From Microcaldota archaeon (lineage in GTDB: Archaea > Micrarchaeota > Micrarchaeia > Micrarchaeales > Micrarchaeaceae), in NCBI GenBank assembly GCA_021798935.1, contig JAJZBL010000003.1:100959-164958 (forward strand): 64,000 nucleotides of DNA. The letters run 5' to 3'. The position numbers were made by a program, and so were the translations under genes. This document shows positions 45,254 to 54,119 of the stretch, in pieces; the first letter of the stretch is position 1; each line of letters starts with the position of its first letter. Under the pieces are notes generated by a model. It was not told the DNA's origin. It saw only the letters and a program-made list of their open reading frames with translations, and ran no database searches.

Positions 45254-45532
45254 TTATTCGTTTGACTGTACTTCACTTCGGGCTCCTTGTACTTTCTTAA
45301 GCTTCCTTGAGGGCTTTTTTTTCTTTGATGACTTTTCCTTTGCAGGCTTCTCATTATTGCCCTTCTTATCTATCAGCCATGCGTTTATTATTCCTATAAT
45401 TATTGTTAAAGATATAAAAATATAAAATAGGTAATTGCCTCCATATATTATAAATACTGCTATTGAAATAATAGTCATTAAAACAGTTATGATAGATATA
45501 AAAAACTCCTTACCCAATTCTTCTTGTGACAT
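45254..45532 (-). CDS. Small membrane protein with lysine-rich tail
   Basis: A 92-residue protein with two hydrophobic helices (about 11-29 and 33-50) and a strongly basic C-terminal tail (KKKKPSRKLKK) facing the cytoplasm by the positive-inside rule. No family is recognised. Its ATG (45532) lies nine bases from the start of the divergent SMR-like gene, so its promoter must lie inside that gene. A TATATATAAT-type box on the minus strand at about 45546-45557 fits a leaderless transcript. It precedes topA by 56 bases. Confidence 0.7.
   Translation of the reverse strand: MSQEELGKEFFISIITVLMTIISIAVFIIYGGNYLFYIFISLTIIIGIINAWLIDKKGNNEKPAKEKSSKKKKPSRKLKKVQGARSEVQSNE
45497..45505 (+). promoter_or_regulatory. 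TATA box of the SMR pair, inside the divergent gene
   Basis: TATAAAAAA lies within codons 10-12 of the minus-strand membrane protein. It is centred about 26-30 bases ahead of the expected transcription start near 45526-45530, just before the GTG/ATG starts of the plus-strand gene. Confidence 0.5.
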
Positions 45533-45541
45533 GTGATTACA

Positions 45542-45901
45542 ATGATTATATATATAATTATATTTTTAACACTTTTTGCAGCATTAATCGCTTCTTTGTC
45601 GCAAATTGCATTTAAGGCAAGCTTGGGAAAATCAGGGCTAAGTGTATTCAAGCTTATTAAAAAGGTCTTTTCTGATAAAATGATACTCTTAGGGCTTCTA
45701 GGTTATGCTGCCAGTTTGGTTATTTATCTTTTTGCCTTGGATCATGCACCATTATCTGTAGTCTACCCAATTTTTGCTAGCAGCTTTATATTTGTTTCAT
45801 TATTCTCAAAATTCCTGCTTCACGAAAAGATTAGTTTAATAAGGTACCTTGGTATATCAATCATATTTTTCGGAATACTTATAGTTGCAATATCATATTA
45901 G
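45542..45901 (+). CDS. SMR/EamA-type half transporter, subunit 1 (ArnE/F-like)
   Basis: A four-helix protein of about 119 residues (helices near 3-22, 44-66, 70-90 and 97-117). The helix 1 pattern ASLSQIAFKASLGKSG and helix 3 DHAPLSVVYPIFASSF match small multidrug resistance or ArnE/ArnF-type proteins. A GTG at 45533 is an alternative start. It is followed nine bases later by a related gene, and SMR pairs often work as antiparallel heterodimers. ArnE/F-like members flip polyprenyl-phosphate sugars across the membrane. Drug export is the alternative. Confidence 0.82.
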   Translation: MIIYIIIFLTLFAALIASLSQIAFKASLGKSGLSVFKLIKKVFSDKMILLGLLGYAASLVIYLFALDHAPLSVVYPIFASSFIFVSLFSKFLLHEKISLIRYLGISIIFFGILIVAISY

Positions 45902-45910
45902 TGGATATTT

Positions 45911-46252
45911 ATGAATAAAAAAATATTATATCTCCTTGTACTTTCTTCATCTGCACTATTGGGAAGCATAGGCCAGTTATTCTTCAAGTACTCTTTGATA
46001 CTTTTAGGAACCGCCTTTGATTATGGATCGATTATGATGCTCCTTGGCCTTATATCATATGGTATATCTACGATCATATATTTTTACATACTGAGCAGAG
46101 TCCATTTGAGCTGGGCTTATAGTGTAAGTGGGATAAGTTATATAGTTGCAGTTATACTGTCCAAATTGATCCTTTTGGAGAACGTAACTTACCTAAGATG
46201 GGCAGGTGTAATCCTTATATTCATAGGAGTAGTATTGGTTAGTTATACATGA
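45911..46252 (+). CDS. SMR/EamA-type half transporter, subunit 2 (ArnE/F-like)
   Basis: A 113-residue four-helix protein, the partner of the previous gene. It contains GSIGQLFFKYSLILLG in helix 1 and LSWAYSVSGISYIVAVILSK in helix 3, the positions that line the substrate path in this family. The charge of the loops differs from the partner, as expected for a dual-topology-derived heterodimer. GTGG precedes the ATG. The operon ends here and converges on rps3ae. Confidence 0.82.
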   Translation: MNKKILYLLVLSSSALLGSIGQLFFKYSLILLGTAFDYGSIMMLLGLISYGISTIIYFYILSRVHLSWAYSVSGISYIVAVILSKLILLENVTYLRWAGVILIFIGVVLVSYT

Positions 46253-46306
46253 TTAGATCACAAGCATAAATAAAATTTAAATCTAAACAAAATTAGATAA
46301 AAACAG

Positions 46307-46873
46307 TTATTTAAATTCTAAAGCTACAACTTCTACCCTGTTTACCTTCGCTATATGTTCTACTGAAGATTTGATATCGGATTGGAGCTTACCTTCCATT
46401 ATCGATTTTACAACTTCATCATAAGTTGAATTAGGAAGCATATTCTTTAGGTAATCAGTCATCTCCTTGCGTATGCCCACTATCTTTGTATGAGGGGATC
46501 TTTCCCTAGTAACTACAAGCGTTTTAAGCACGGTCTTTGCTCCGTCTTTTGTTACTCCCTCGACTCTGGAATTTGATATGCTTCTGTACCGTCTTACTAA
46601 TGATCTTAGATAGCTATAAGGCAGTCTTAGCTCTGAAAGCTTGGTATTTAAATTGTCTCCATTTATCTCGCTTACTTTTAACACAGCTGTTGTATACATA
46701 TGGGATGGGTTATTTGTAAGTGAATTAAGCGATATACGTATATTTCTATTTAATACATTTTTGTCGCTGTTTGCAGGCATTTCTCCCACAACAATGTTTC
46801 CCCCAAATACTGCAGGGGCGTAAACGGTAAACCATTTTTTAAATTTCCAGTTATCTTTTTTTTGTAAAGCCAT
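46307..46873 (-). CDS. rps3ae: Small ribosomal subunit protein S3Ae (eS1)
   Basis: A 188-residue protein. KKDNWKFKKWFTVYAPAVFG at the N-terminus and SYLRSLVRRYRSISNSRVEGVTKDG in the middle are the typical S3Ae/eS1 pattern. It lies at the platform of the small subunit in Archaea and Eukarya and has no bacterial orthologue of this form. It begins four bases after the S15 gene, so both are in one ribosomal-protein operon. Confidence 0.95.
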   Translation of the reverse strand: MALQKKDNWKFKKWFTVYAPAVFGGNIVVGEMPANSDKNVLNRNIRISLNSLTNNPSHMYTTAVLKVSEINGDNLNTKLSELRLPYSYLRSLVRRYRSISNSRVEGVTKDGAKTVLKTLVVTRERSPHTKIVGIRKEMTDYLKNMLPNSTYDEVVKSIMEGKLQSDIKSSVEHIAKVNRVEVVALEFK

Positions 46874-46877
46874 ATAA

Positions 46878-47345
46878 TTACACTCTCTTTATAAGTAATT
46901 CAGCTTGTTGTGCATTGTATCTCCAGCCTTTAGGCAATACTCCTTCATTGATATAGTATTTGGTAAGCCTCCATATTTTAGATTCTACCCTTCTTAACCT
47001 TATTTTGTTATGTACATCCATATGGTTATTTGCTATATGCTTATTCAGCTTCACTGCCTTTTTCATCAAATCCATTAAATCTGGAGGTAGATCAAATTTC
47101 ATATTATTATCCTTAAGTATTTGCACTAATCTTTTTCCAGTTATCTGTTTTATATATCCTACACCCTTCTCTTTCTTCAGGGTTTCTCCTATCAAAGCAG
47201 GAGGCATTCCGTGCTGAGCATAGTCTACAATAAGTTTTTCTATCTCATCCTTGTTTAAAGTCAAGCCTTCTGGAAGCTGCCCTTTCTCCATTATTGGCTT
47301 AAGAGATCCTGATTTTCCATGCCTTTTTGTATGAAGTTTTGCCAT
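46878..47345 (-). CDS. rps15: Small ribosomal subunit protein S15 (uS15)
   Basis: A 155-residue protein with the N-terminal extension found in archaeal and eukaryal S15 (KRHGKSGS and a helix with GMPPALIGETLK), followed by the universal S15 core. The core contains LNKHIANNHMDVHNKIRLRRVESKI, with the conserved His, Asp and Arg residues that bind 16S rRNA helices 20-22, and ends KYYINEGVLPKGWRY. Its upstream region of about 120 bases includes an inverted repeat that could act as a leader structure. Confidence 0.95.
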   Translation of the reverse strand: MAKLHTKRHGKSGSLKPIMEKGQLPEGLTLNKDEIEKLIVDYAQHGMPPALIGETLKKEKGVGYIKQITGKRLVQILKDNNMKFDLPPDLMDLMKKAVKLNKHIANNHMDVHNKIRLRRVESKIWRLTKYYINEGVLPKGWRYNAQQAELLIKRV

Positions 47346-47433
47346 AAAAATTCAACCTTTCGATAATATTTAATTAATTGGTAAAATTTAATTTAACTGA
47401 TATGAACTAAACTCTAATTAAACCACAATTAAA

Positions 47434-47480
47434 ACTAACTATACCTTGATTAGGTTTTAGAGAATATTACCCTAGTTAGT
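47434..47480 (-). promoter_or_regulatory. Inverted repeat in the rps15 leader region
   Basis: ACTAACTA (47434-47441) and TAGTTAGT (47473-47480) are exact complements separated by 31 bases. They lie upstream of the S15 start at 47345, just downstream of a TATAAAAA-type box on the minus strand near 47485-47492. The structure could form in the first part of the S15-S3Ae mRNA. A chance AT-rich repeat is possible. Confidence 0.35.
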
Positions 47481-47534
47481 ATTTTTATATTTGTTGCATA
47501 ACTATAAATACCTTTTGTTAAACGACAGGAAACT

Positions 47535-47570
47535 GTAGAATTCTGCTTAATATATAAAGCAGAATCCTGC
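47535..47570 (-). terminator. Hairpin after valS, probable transcript end
   Basis: ATTCTGCTT (47540-47548) and AAGCAGAAT (47557-47565) pair perfectly around an 8-base AT loop. After one mismatch, four more pairs extend the stem to about 14 bp. It starts about 14 bases after the valS stop on the minus strand. It is the most stable structure in this gap and probably marks the 3' end of the valS mRNA. Confidence 0.45.
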
Positions 47571-47583
47571 AGCAAATCGCATA

Positions 47584-50013
47584 TCATATCTCTAATGACA
47601 ATGAATATTTATCTGCTTTAGCCAAGCTTATCTTCTCTACATTGAGTATCCCTTTAAGGTCTTTTTCTGATACCCTTGCTATTTCGTAGTAGGTTTCTGG
47701 AACTGTGAGGGTTAATGATTTGATGGGGGCATTTAATGCAAGCTTCTTCTGTGCTTTCTCTTTTCTTACATCAGTTATTATTTGGTTTACAAATTTGCCT
47801 GCATTTACGTAATCAATGTTCACTATGCTGCTCTTGAATATGTATCCATTTATGGTGTAGCTCTGCTCCGAATCTAGCTCTTTATATTCTGGGAATTTCC
47901 TATTGAATATGCTGCTGTCACTGAATAATGAATTTATTTCCTCTGCTGCGTGTGGCATTATTGGAGCAAGCAATACAAGCGAATTTATCATTATATAGTT
48001 TAATGTGTAAAGTGCTGCTTTCTTGCTCATCGATTCAGTATCTGAATAAACCCTGTACTTTACATCTTCTATATAGTAATCACAGAATTCATACCAATAA
48101 AAGTTTACCAATGCCATAGCTGCCCCATAAAGATTGAATTCAGAGTAGTATTTGTCAGCTTCTTTTAAAACTTCATTGAACCTACTTATAATCCATATGT
48201 CAAGAAGTTCAAATCCTTTCTCTGGAGGCTCTTCTGGAGGCATTGACTTGTCAATTAGATTCTTTATGAACATTGCAGAGTTGTACACTTTTAGTATAAA
48301 GCTCTTTGAGTAGTTAAGCAAGCTGTCAGAGTATTTTTTATCGTTTCCTATATCTCCACTGATAGCTACCCATAGCCTAATTGAATCTATAGAATATTGC
48401 TTGATAACATCTTTCGGGTTTATGCCATTACCAAAACTTTTATGCATTTCTCTTCCATCCTTGCCTAATATCATGCCATTTAGCAGTAAATTCTCAAAAG
48501 GTTTGTCGTCCGTTAAAAGCATTGTCCTCAAGATAGTATAAAATGCCCAAGTCCTTATTATGTCTACCCCTTGTATTCTTACACTTACAGGGAATGATCT
48601 TTTGAAAAGTTCTTTGTTGTCCGGCCATCCTGCTATTATCATTGGGGTTATTGATGAATCTACCCAAACATCGCACACCTTTTCTTCTCCAACAATATTG
48701 TGAGAACCACATTTAGGGCATGTATCCAATGGTGGCTTAACAGAACTTGTATTTATAGGCAAACTATCCTTGTCCGCAGGCAATATGTAATGGCAGTCTG
48801 CACAATACCAAAACGGAATGGGCGTTCCAAATACCCGATTTCTTGATATATTCCAATCCCATTCTATATAATCTGCCCAGTCAAAGAGTTTTTGAATGGT
48901 ATTTGAAGGTATCCATTTTATCTGCTTTGCATATTCTTTTAGTTTCTCTGAAAAATCTTTTGTTTTCACAAACCATTGCAGTGAAGAAATTATCTCCACT
49001 TCATTGGAGCATCTATCATGGATTTTTACACTGTGCTTTATATTTTCCTGCTTGCTCAACAGATTAAGTGTCTTCAGCTCATCTATTATGGCAGACCTCG
49101 CTTCCTTTATAGATAAACCCTCATATTTTCCTGCATTGATAAGCCTTCCATCTTCGTCTATAGATTTTATAAGTTTTAGATTATATTTATAGTAAAGCTC
49201 GGCATCGTGCTTGTCTCCAAATGTGCATACCATTTCTGCCCCTGTCCCAAAATCCTTATCAATAGATTCGTCTGATAGTATTTTTACTTTCTGTCCAAAT
49301 ATAGGCACAATTGCTTCCTTTCCTATAAACTTGCTATAGCGCTCATCGGATGGATTTACCATAATTGCAACACAAGCATGCAACATCTCAGGCCTGGTTG
49401 TCGCTATCATTATAGATTTCTCCTCCTTTGATTCAATCTTAAAATCTATGTAATTCAGCGCCGTACTTTTCTCCACGTCTTCGCTTTCCTCCCTTGATAT
49501 TGAGGATTTGCAATGTGGACACCATTCTACAGGATGATCTGCAAGGTATATAAGTCCTTTTTCTTGCATTTCTATCAATGAAAGCTGTATTTTCCTGTGG
49601 TAATCATCTGACATAGTTATATATTCATACCTATCATCAAATGATGCACCCATCTCAAGCATCTGCTCCTTCATTTTGTTTAGGTTTTTAGTCGCATATT
49701 CTACACATTTTTTGTAGAAATCTTCCTTTGACAGGCCCTTGTAATCTTTCTCTACTTGAAGTTCTACTGGGAAACCCTGTGTATCCCAGCCCTGTGGGTA
49801 AAGTACATTATACCCCTTAAACCTCTTGTACCTTGCAATCGCATCGATATATGATATCCAGGGCAGGTGGCCCATATGCAATTCTCCAGTTGTATTCGGA
49901 GGTGGGGTATCTATTATGAAAATAGGTCTTTTGTGGTCTGTTTCATCAAATAAGAACATTTCATTTTCTTTCCAATATATATTCCATTTTTTCTCTGATT
50001 CAGGATCATACAC
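47584..50013 (-). CDS. valS: Valyl-tRNA synthetase
   Basis: An 809-residue class I synthetase. The HIGH motif is PPPNTTGELHMGHL (about 37-50), and the zinc/insert segment includes EWCPHCKSS. The editing domain has ATTRPEML and FGTGAEMVCTFGDKHD, the archaeal ValRS form that removes misattached threonine. The second zinc site is YCADCH...CPKCG. The KMSKS position reads REMHKSFGN (about 525-533), keeping the catalytic lysine but with His for the first Ser. The helical anticodon-binding domain follows. The ATG gives the family N-terminus. It is divergent from the gene at 50176. Confidence 0.95.
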   Translation of the reverse strand: MYDPESEKKWNIYWKENEMFLFDETDHKRPIFIIDTPPPNTTGELHMGHLPWISYIDAIARYKRFKGYNVLYPQGWDTQGFPVELQVEKDYKGLSKEDFYKKCVEYATKNLNKMKEQMLEMGASFDDRYEYITMSDDYHRKIQLSLIEMQEKGLIYLADHPVEWCPHCKSSISREESEDVEKSTALNYIDFKIESKEEKSIMIATTRPEMLHACVAIMVNPSDERYSKFIGKEAIVPIFGQKVKILSDESIDKDFGTGAEMVCTFGDKHDAELYYKYNLKLIKSIDEDGRLINAGKYEGLSIKEARSAIIDELKTLNLLSKQENIKHSVKIHDRCSNEVEIISSLQWFVKTKDFSEKLKEYAKQIKWIPSNTIQKLFDWADYIEWDWNISRNRVFGTPIPFWYCADCHYILPADKDSLPINTSSVKPPLDTCPKCGSHNIVGEEKVCDVWVDSSITPMIIAGWPDNKELFKRSFPVSVRIQGVDIIRTWAFYTILRTMLLTDDKPFENLLLNGMILGKDGREMHKSFGNGINPKDVIKQYSIDSIRLWVAISGDIGNDKKYSDSLLNYSKSFILKVYNSAMFIKNLIDKSMPPEEPPEKGFELLDIWIISRFNEVLKEADKYYSEFNLYGAAMALVNFYWYEFCDYYIEDVKYRVYSDTESMSKKAALYTLNYIMINSLVLLAPIMPHAAEEINSLFSDSSIFNRKFPEYKELDSEQSYTINGYIFKSSIVNIDYVNAGKFVNQIITDVRKEKAQKKLALNAPIKSLTLTVPETYYEIARVSEKDLKGILNVEKISLAKADKYSLSLEI

Positions 50014-50175
50014 ATTATCATCTTACTACAAATTATTTATAAAATTTTTAATTTTTTTGTTTAAACACAAAGGTACCCTTCTCTTATTAAAAGGTTTGCT
50101 TTAAATGAATAATCAAAATTATACAAGTAAAGTATTTATAATTCAACCCTTTAATTTAATATTAGAATGATTTAG

Positions 50176-50952
50176 ATGTATAAGCATTTAACCGTGTTTA
50201 TGGTTGCTTTCCTATTTGTACTTTTACTTGCAAGCAATGCTAATGCAAGCTACTCTGTAGTGCACCTTAATACAACGGTAATCCTTAATACATCAAATAC
50301 TGCACAAGTTAATGAAGTGCTTACAGTATATGTAAGCAATTATTCTGTAAAGCAATACGAGACAGACAGGGACGCATTGAACTTGAGCTTAAGTACCTGG
50401 CAAGGCCTAATTGGACCTGAGCTGACCCAGCATATATTAAATTCCCATTCTGGAGTTTACGGATTCAAATTTCTTCCAGGGCCTCTTGCACCGACGGATT
50501 TTGGTGGGGGTTACGCTAATCTCTATATGACTTATTATGTTAAGCAGGTACAATTAAGCAGAAGAATAGCACCAAGGGTAATACAATATACATTCAATGA
50601 TTCTGTATTTAATTTTGGGCATTCATTAAGCGGAGAGTACCTATATCCTAATACTACATTCACTATAATCGCACCAAGAGGTGCAAAGATAATTTCTATT
50701 TACCCGTTGCCTGATTCTCCATCTGTAGGATTCTCTGACAGTTATAAGAATGTAACAGAATTTTCATGGTACAACCAAGAGCCTCTATCGAAATTTACTT
50801 TTCAATACGATCTTGATACAAGCTTGGGGTTTGAAATTAATGAATTCCTTTATAATACTTATAATTCTAAATTATTCCCTATATATCTAGCTATTTTAGT
50901 TATAGTTATAGTTATAATTGGTGTTTTATTAGCCATTAAAAAATGGAGGTAA
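50176..50952 (+). CDS. Secreted, membrane-anchored protein of unknown function
   Basis: A 258-residue protein. A signal peptide (about 1-24, ending NANAS) is followed by a beta-rich extracytoplasmic domain (about 25-225) with many N-x-S/T sites, then a C-terminal helix (about 234-254: IYLAILVIVIVIIGVLLAI) and a short basic tail. No family is recognised. Its last codons provide the GGAGG ribosome site of pheS, so the two are cotranscribed although they have no obvious functional link. TATA-like AT-rich sequence precedes it in the valS-divergent gap. Confidence 0.75.
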   Translation: MYKHLTVFMVAFLFVLLLASNANASYSVVHLNTTVILNTSNTAQVNEVLTVYVSNYSVKQYETDRDALNLSLSTWQGLIGPELTQHILNSHSGVYGFKFLPGPLAPTDFGGGYANLYMTYYVKQVQLSRRIAPRVIQYTFNDSVFNFGHSLSGEYLYPNTTFTIIAPRGAKIISIYPLPDSPSVGFSDSYKNVTEFSWYNQEPLSKFTFQYDLDTSLGFEINEFLYNTYNSKLFPIYLAILVIVIVIIGVLLAIKKWR

Positions 50953-50957
50953 TCAAA

Positions 50958-52415
50958 TTGCTGGGTTATGAATATAAAGTTTTATCCTTCATAAGTGCAC
51001 ATGAAAATGTGGATTTTAATGAAGTTGTAAAAGGTCTCGGTATTAACGAAGACTCCATACGCTGGGCTATCGAGGATTTAAAGACCAAGAAAGCAATAAC
51101 CAGTGAGGAGGGAACCAAGGTAACTTATATTTTAACAGAAGAAGGCAAGTCTTATCTTTCTAAGTTTCCTGAGGAACAGCTTGTTGAATATGTAAATTCC
51201 AGTAAACCTTTGGAAGTTAAAGAGTTGCCTGAAAATCTGAGAATAGGTTTTATATGGGCAAAAAAGAATGGATGGATAAACATATATAATGGAATATTGA
51301 CACTTACAGATAATGGAAAGAGGGTTCTTGAAGATGGATTTAGCTACCCTCTAAATAAGGCACTTAATCTTGCCAATAACGGATCTTATGAGGTGGATGA
51401 GGAGCAAGTAAAGATTTTGATTTCTAGAAAATTAGTTGAGAGAAAGGAAAGGCCATATATAAAAAATCTTGCTATAACAGATTTGGGGAAATCTCTGTTG
51501 GCAAATGAAAAAGAGGAGGAAAAAATAGGCTCCTTGAGCAGGGATTTGATTGCCCACAGGGGGTGGGAGGGCAAAAGCTTTGAGCCTTATTCTATAGCTG
51601 CAGAGGTCGCACCCTCTTACCCTGCATTAAGGCACCCCATGAACGAATTTATAAATTACATACGTTATAAGATGGCCTCTTTAGGATTTAAGGAGACTGT
51701 TGGAAGCATAATACAGCCTGCATTTTGGGTATTTGACTCGCTGTTCTCACCTCAAGACCATCCTACAAGAGACATGCAGGATACGTTCTTTTTATCTTCT
51801 CCTGACGCAATAGAGATAGATGACGAGGAACTCATCAATAGAGTAAAGAAAATGCACCTCAATAATTGGAAAGGCAAATGGGATATCAATAATGCAAAAC
51901 AAGCAGTCTTAAGAACTCATACTACAGCAGTTTCTGCACACAGTATGTACAATTATAGGAATATGGATTTTACCACTCCCTTAAAGTTATTTACTATAGA
52001 CAAGGCATTCAGAAATGAGAGTGTTGACTACAAGCATCTTGCTGAAATGTATCAACTGGATGGCATTGTGATAGGAAAGAGTCTCAGTATGGCTAATCTG
52101 ATATGGATACTCAAGGAATTTTTCAGCTCTCTTGGGCTTGAAATACGTATACAACCCTCTTATTTCCCTTTCACGGAACCTAGCTTTGAGATACATCATT
52201 TCGACAAAGAACATAATGATTGGATAGAGATGGGAGGGGCAGGAGTGATAAGAAACGATATAACGGAAGCATTAGGGCTCAAAGATGCGACTGTCCTAGC
52301 ATGGGGACTTGGCCTTGATAGGATGATGTTATCAAGAGCAAAGCTCAATAGCCTTTCAGATCTTTATAAAAACAATATAGGCTGGCTTAGGACAAGGAAT
52401 AAGATAGAATTTTAA
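50958..52415 (+). CDS. pheS: Phenylalanyl-tRNA synthetase alpha subunit
   Basis: A protein of about 485 residues. The N-terminal winged-helix region (about 1-190) is the archaeal/eukaryal PheRS extension, and the class II core begins with RHPMNEFINYIRYKMASLGF. DNA-motif-like segments include FWVFDSLFSPQDHPTRD, HTTAVSA and the motif 3 region GLGLDRMML. The frame is open from an ATG at 50943, but that codon lies within GGAGGT. The TTG at 50958, eight bases after this strong site, is the more likely start. Together with pheT it forms the alpha2-beta2 enzyme. Confidence 0.95.
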   Translation: MLGYEYKVLSFISAHENVDFNEVVKGLGINEDSIRWAIEDLKTKKAITSEEGTKVTYILTEEGKSYLSKFPEEQLVEYVNSSKPLEVKELPENLRIGFIWAKKNGWINIYNGILTLTDNGKRVLEDGFSYPLNKALNLANNGSYEVDEEQVKILISRKLVERKERPYIKNLAITDLGKSLLANEKEEEKIGSLSRDLIAHRGWEGKSFEPYSIAAEVAPSYPALRHPMNEFINYIRYKMASLGFKETVGSIIQPAFWVFDSLFSPQDHPTRDMQDTFFLSSPDAIEIDDEELINRVKKMHLNNWKGKWDINNAKQAVLRTHTTAVSAHSMYNYRNMDFTTPLKLFTIDKAFRNESVDYKHLAEMYQLDGIVIGKSLSMANLIWILKEFFSSLGLEIRIQPSYFPFTEPSFEIHHFDKEHNDWIEMGGAGVIRNDITEALGLKDATVLAWGLGLDRMMLSRAKLNSLSDLYKNNIGWLRTRNKIEF

Positions 52416-52427
52416 GCAGGTAATACA

Positions 52428-54065
52428 ATGGCTACCGTAACATTTTATAATAAAGATATAGAGAAATTCATGAGCTTAGATGTTTTCAAATCACAGATAC
52501 CGGAGCTTGGAATGAGTGTAGAGGATTCAAATGATACTAGCATAGTTGTTGATATTACTCCAAATAGGCCAGAATTACTATATTTTAACAACTTGATTAG
52601 AGAGATTCTATTACATTTAGGAATCTTAAAACCTAGGTCCTATGATTCTGAGATAAAGAATTTGGATGGTGACCTATACGTAAGCCCAGAATTCAGGTCT
52701 TTGCGTCCTTATGGAATTGCATTTGCTGCCAAAAATATAGACCTTTCTGGTAACAGCCTAGAATATCTTGTAAATTTTACGGAGAAACTTACAGATACTT
52801 ATGGAAGAAAACGCAAAAAGGTAGCTTTGGGCATGCATAATCTTGATAAAGTTGAATTTCCTTTATTTTATAACTTATCTGAAGATAAGGAGTTTACACC
52901 TTTGAAATATGGAGTAAGTATAAAATTTTCGGATTTTATCAAGGAAAAAGACAATGAAGGTTATTCTTCTATTTTTGGAAATAAAGATGGAAGATATCCT
53001 ATATTAAAGGATAACTCTAAGATTCTTTCACTTGTGCCTGTCATAAATTCAGATGAAACCTCCGTAAGTGCTTTTACAAGAAATTTGTTGATTGACATCA
53101 ATGGCAGTGATGAGACTGCTGTTAAGAATACCGCAAGGATCATAGCATCTTCATTGATAGATATAGGTGCCTCTATTTACCCTGTAAGAGTGCACATGAC
53201 TCAGAATAAGAGCTCATTCATTTCTATAGACCTTAAAAGCAGGAGAGCGTCATTGCATTTTAAAGACTTTAATTCTAGGATAGGGCTTGCTGAAAAAAGT
53301 GAAAAGTGCCTAGATTTAATATCAAGATCGGGATACTTGGTAAAAAGCAGCAATTCCACATCTGCTACAATACTTATCCCCCCTTACAGGACGGACATAT
53401 TCGGCAAGATAGATATAATAGAGGATATGGCAATAGCTTATGGATATAATAATATCAATGCAAAGGAGATTTCAGGCATATATGGTTACGGGAACTTGGA
53501 CAAACTGACTGAATTGAAGAATAGCCTTGCTGAGCTTTCGATTGGGTTGGGTTATACAGAAGCATTGAATTTTTACCTTACCAGCAGGCAAATAGAATTT
53601 GAATATATGCTACATGATGATCCTGGATCTGTATCATTGCTTAGCTCCAAAACTTCAACATTCAGCATTATAAGGACCAAATTGCTACCCAATTTAATGA
53701 TGAATCTCAAGACATCAGCTGACCAGCCAATGCCCCAAAAACTATTTGAGGTAGGTAATGTATATACAGTGAAAGGCAATAAAGTTGAAGAAAACCTAAA
53801 TATAGCTTTTGTATCTGAAGGAGCAAAGGTCAATTTCAATAATTTAAAAGCAGACTTGGAAGCATTATGCAACTACCTAAAAGTACACCTTGAACTGAAA
53901 GAATCAAAAGATCCTGCTTTTATAGAAGGAAGGACTGCAGACATATATATAGATGGCATTAAAAAAGGTATTATAGGTGAAATAAACCCTGAGGTTCTCC
54001 TTAATTTCGGATTGCTGGAGCCTGTATCTGCACTAGAATTAACAATACAAAAATTAGATTATTAA
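52428..54065 (+). CDS. pheT: Phenylalanyl-tRNA synthetase beta subunit
   Basis: A 545-residue archaeal-type beta subunit. It has an N-terminal B1 domain, the B3/B4 editing domain (about 100-255) that clears tyrosyl-tRNA-Phe, the B5 DNA-binding-like domain (about 265-345, with ILIPPYRTDIFGKIDIIEDMAI) and the catalytic-like core (LFEVGNVY, GEINPEVLLNFGL). The bacterial EMAP-like N-terminal and FDX-ACB domains are absent, as expected in Archaea. It begins 12 bases after pheS, and its only role is in the heterotetramer. Confidence 0.95.
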   Translation: MATVTFYNKDIEKFMSLDVFKSQIPELGMSVEDSNDTSIVVDITPNRPELLYFNNLIREILLHLGILKPRSYDSEIKNLDGDLYVSPEFRSLRPYGIAFAAKNIDLSGNSLEYLVNFTEKLTDTYGRKRKKVALGMHNLDKVEFPLFYNLSEDKEFTPLKYGVSIKFSDFIKEKDNEGYSSIFGNKDGRYPILKDNSKILSLVPVINSDETSVSAFTRNLLIDINGSDETAVKNTARIIASSLIDIGASIYPVRVHMTQNKSSFISIDLKSRRASLHFKDFNSRIGLAEKSEKCLDLISRSGYLVKSSNSTSATILIPPYRTDIFGKIDIIEDMAIAYGYNNINAKEISGIYGYGNLDKLTELKNSLAELSIGLGYTEALNFYLTSRQIEFEYMLHDDPGSVSLLSSKTSTFSIIRTKLLPNLMMNLKTSADQPMPQKLFEVGNVYTVKGNKVEENLNIAFVSEGAKVNFNNLKADLEALCNYLKVHLELKESKDPAFIEGRTADIYIDGIKKGIIGEINPEVLLNFGLLEPVSALELTIQKLDY

Positions 54066-54119
54066 TAATAAAGAAGCAGAAACATAAAAATAAAGATAGA
54101 AAAAGATAAAAGATAGAAG

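Noticed and set aside
48494..48712. 72-residue frame with several Cys/His inside valS on the same strand
   Set aside because: It is an out-of-frame reading of the ValRS zinc region and lacks its own start signals.
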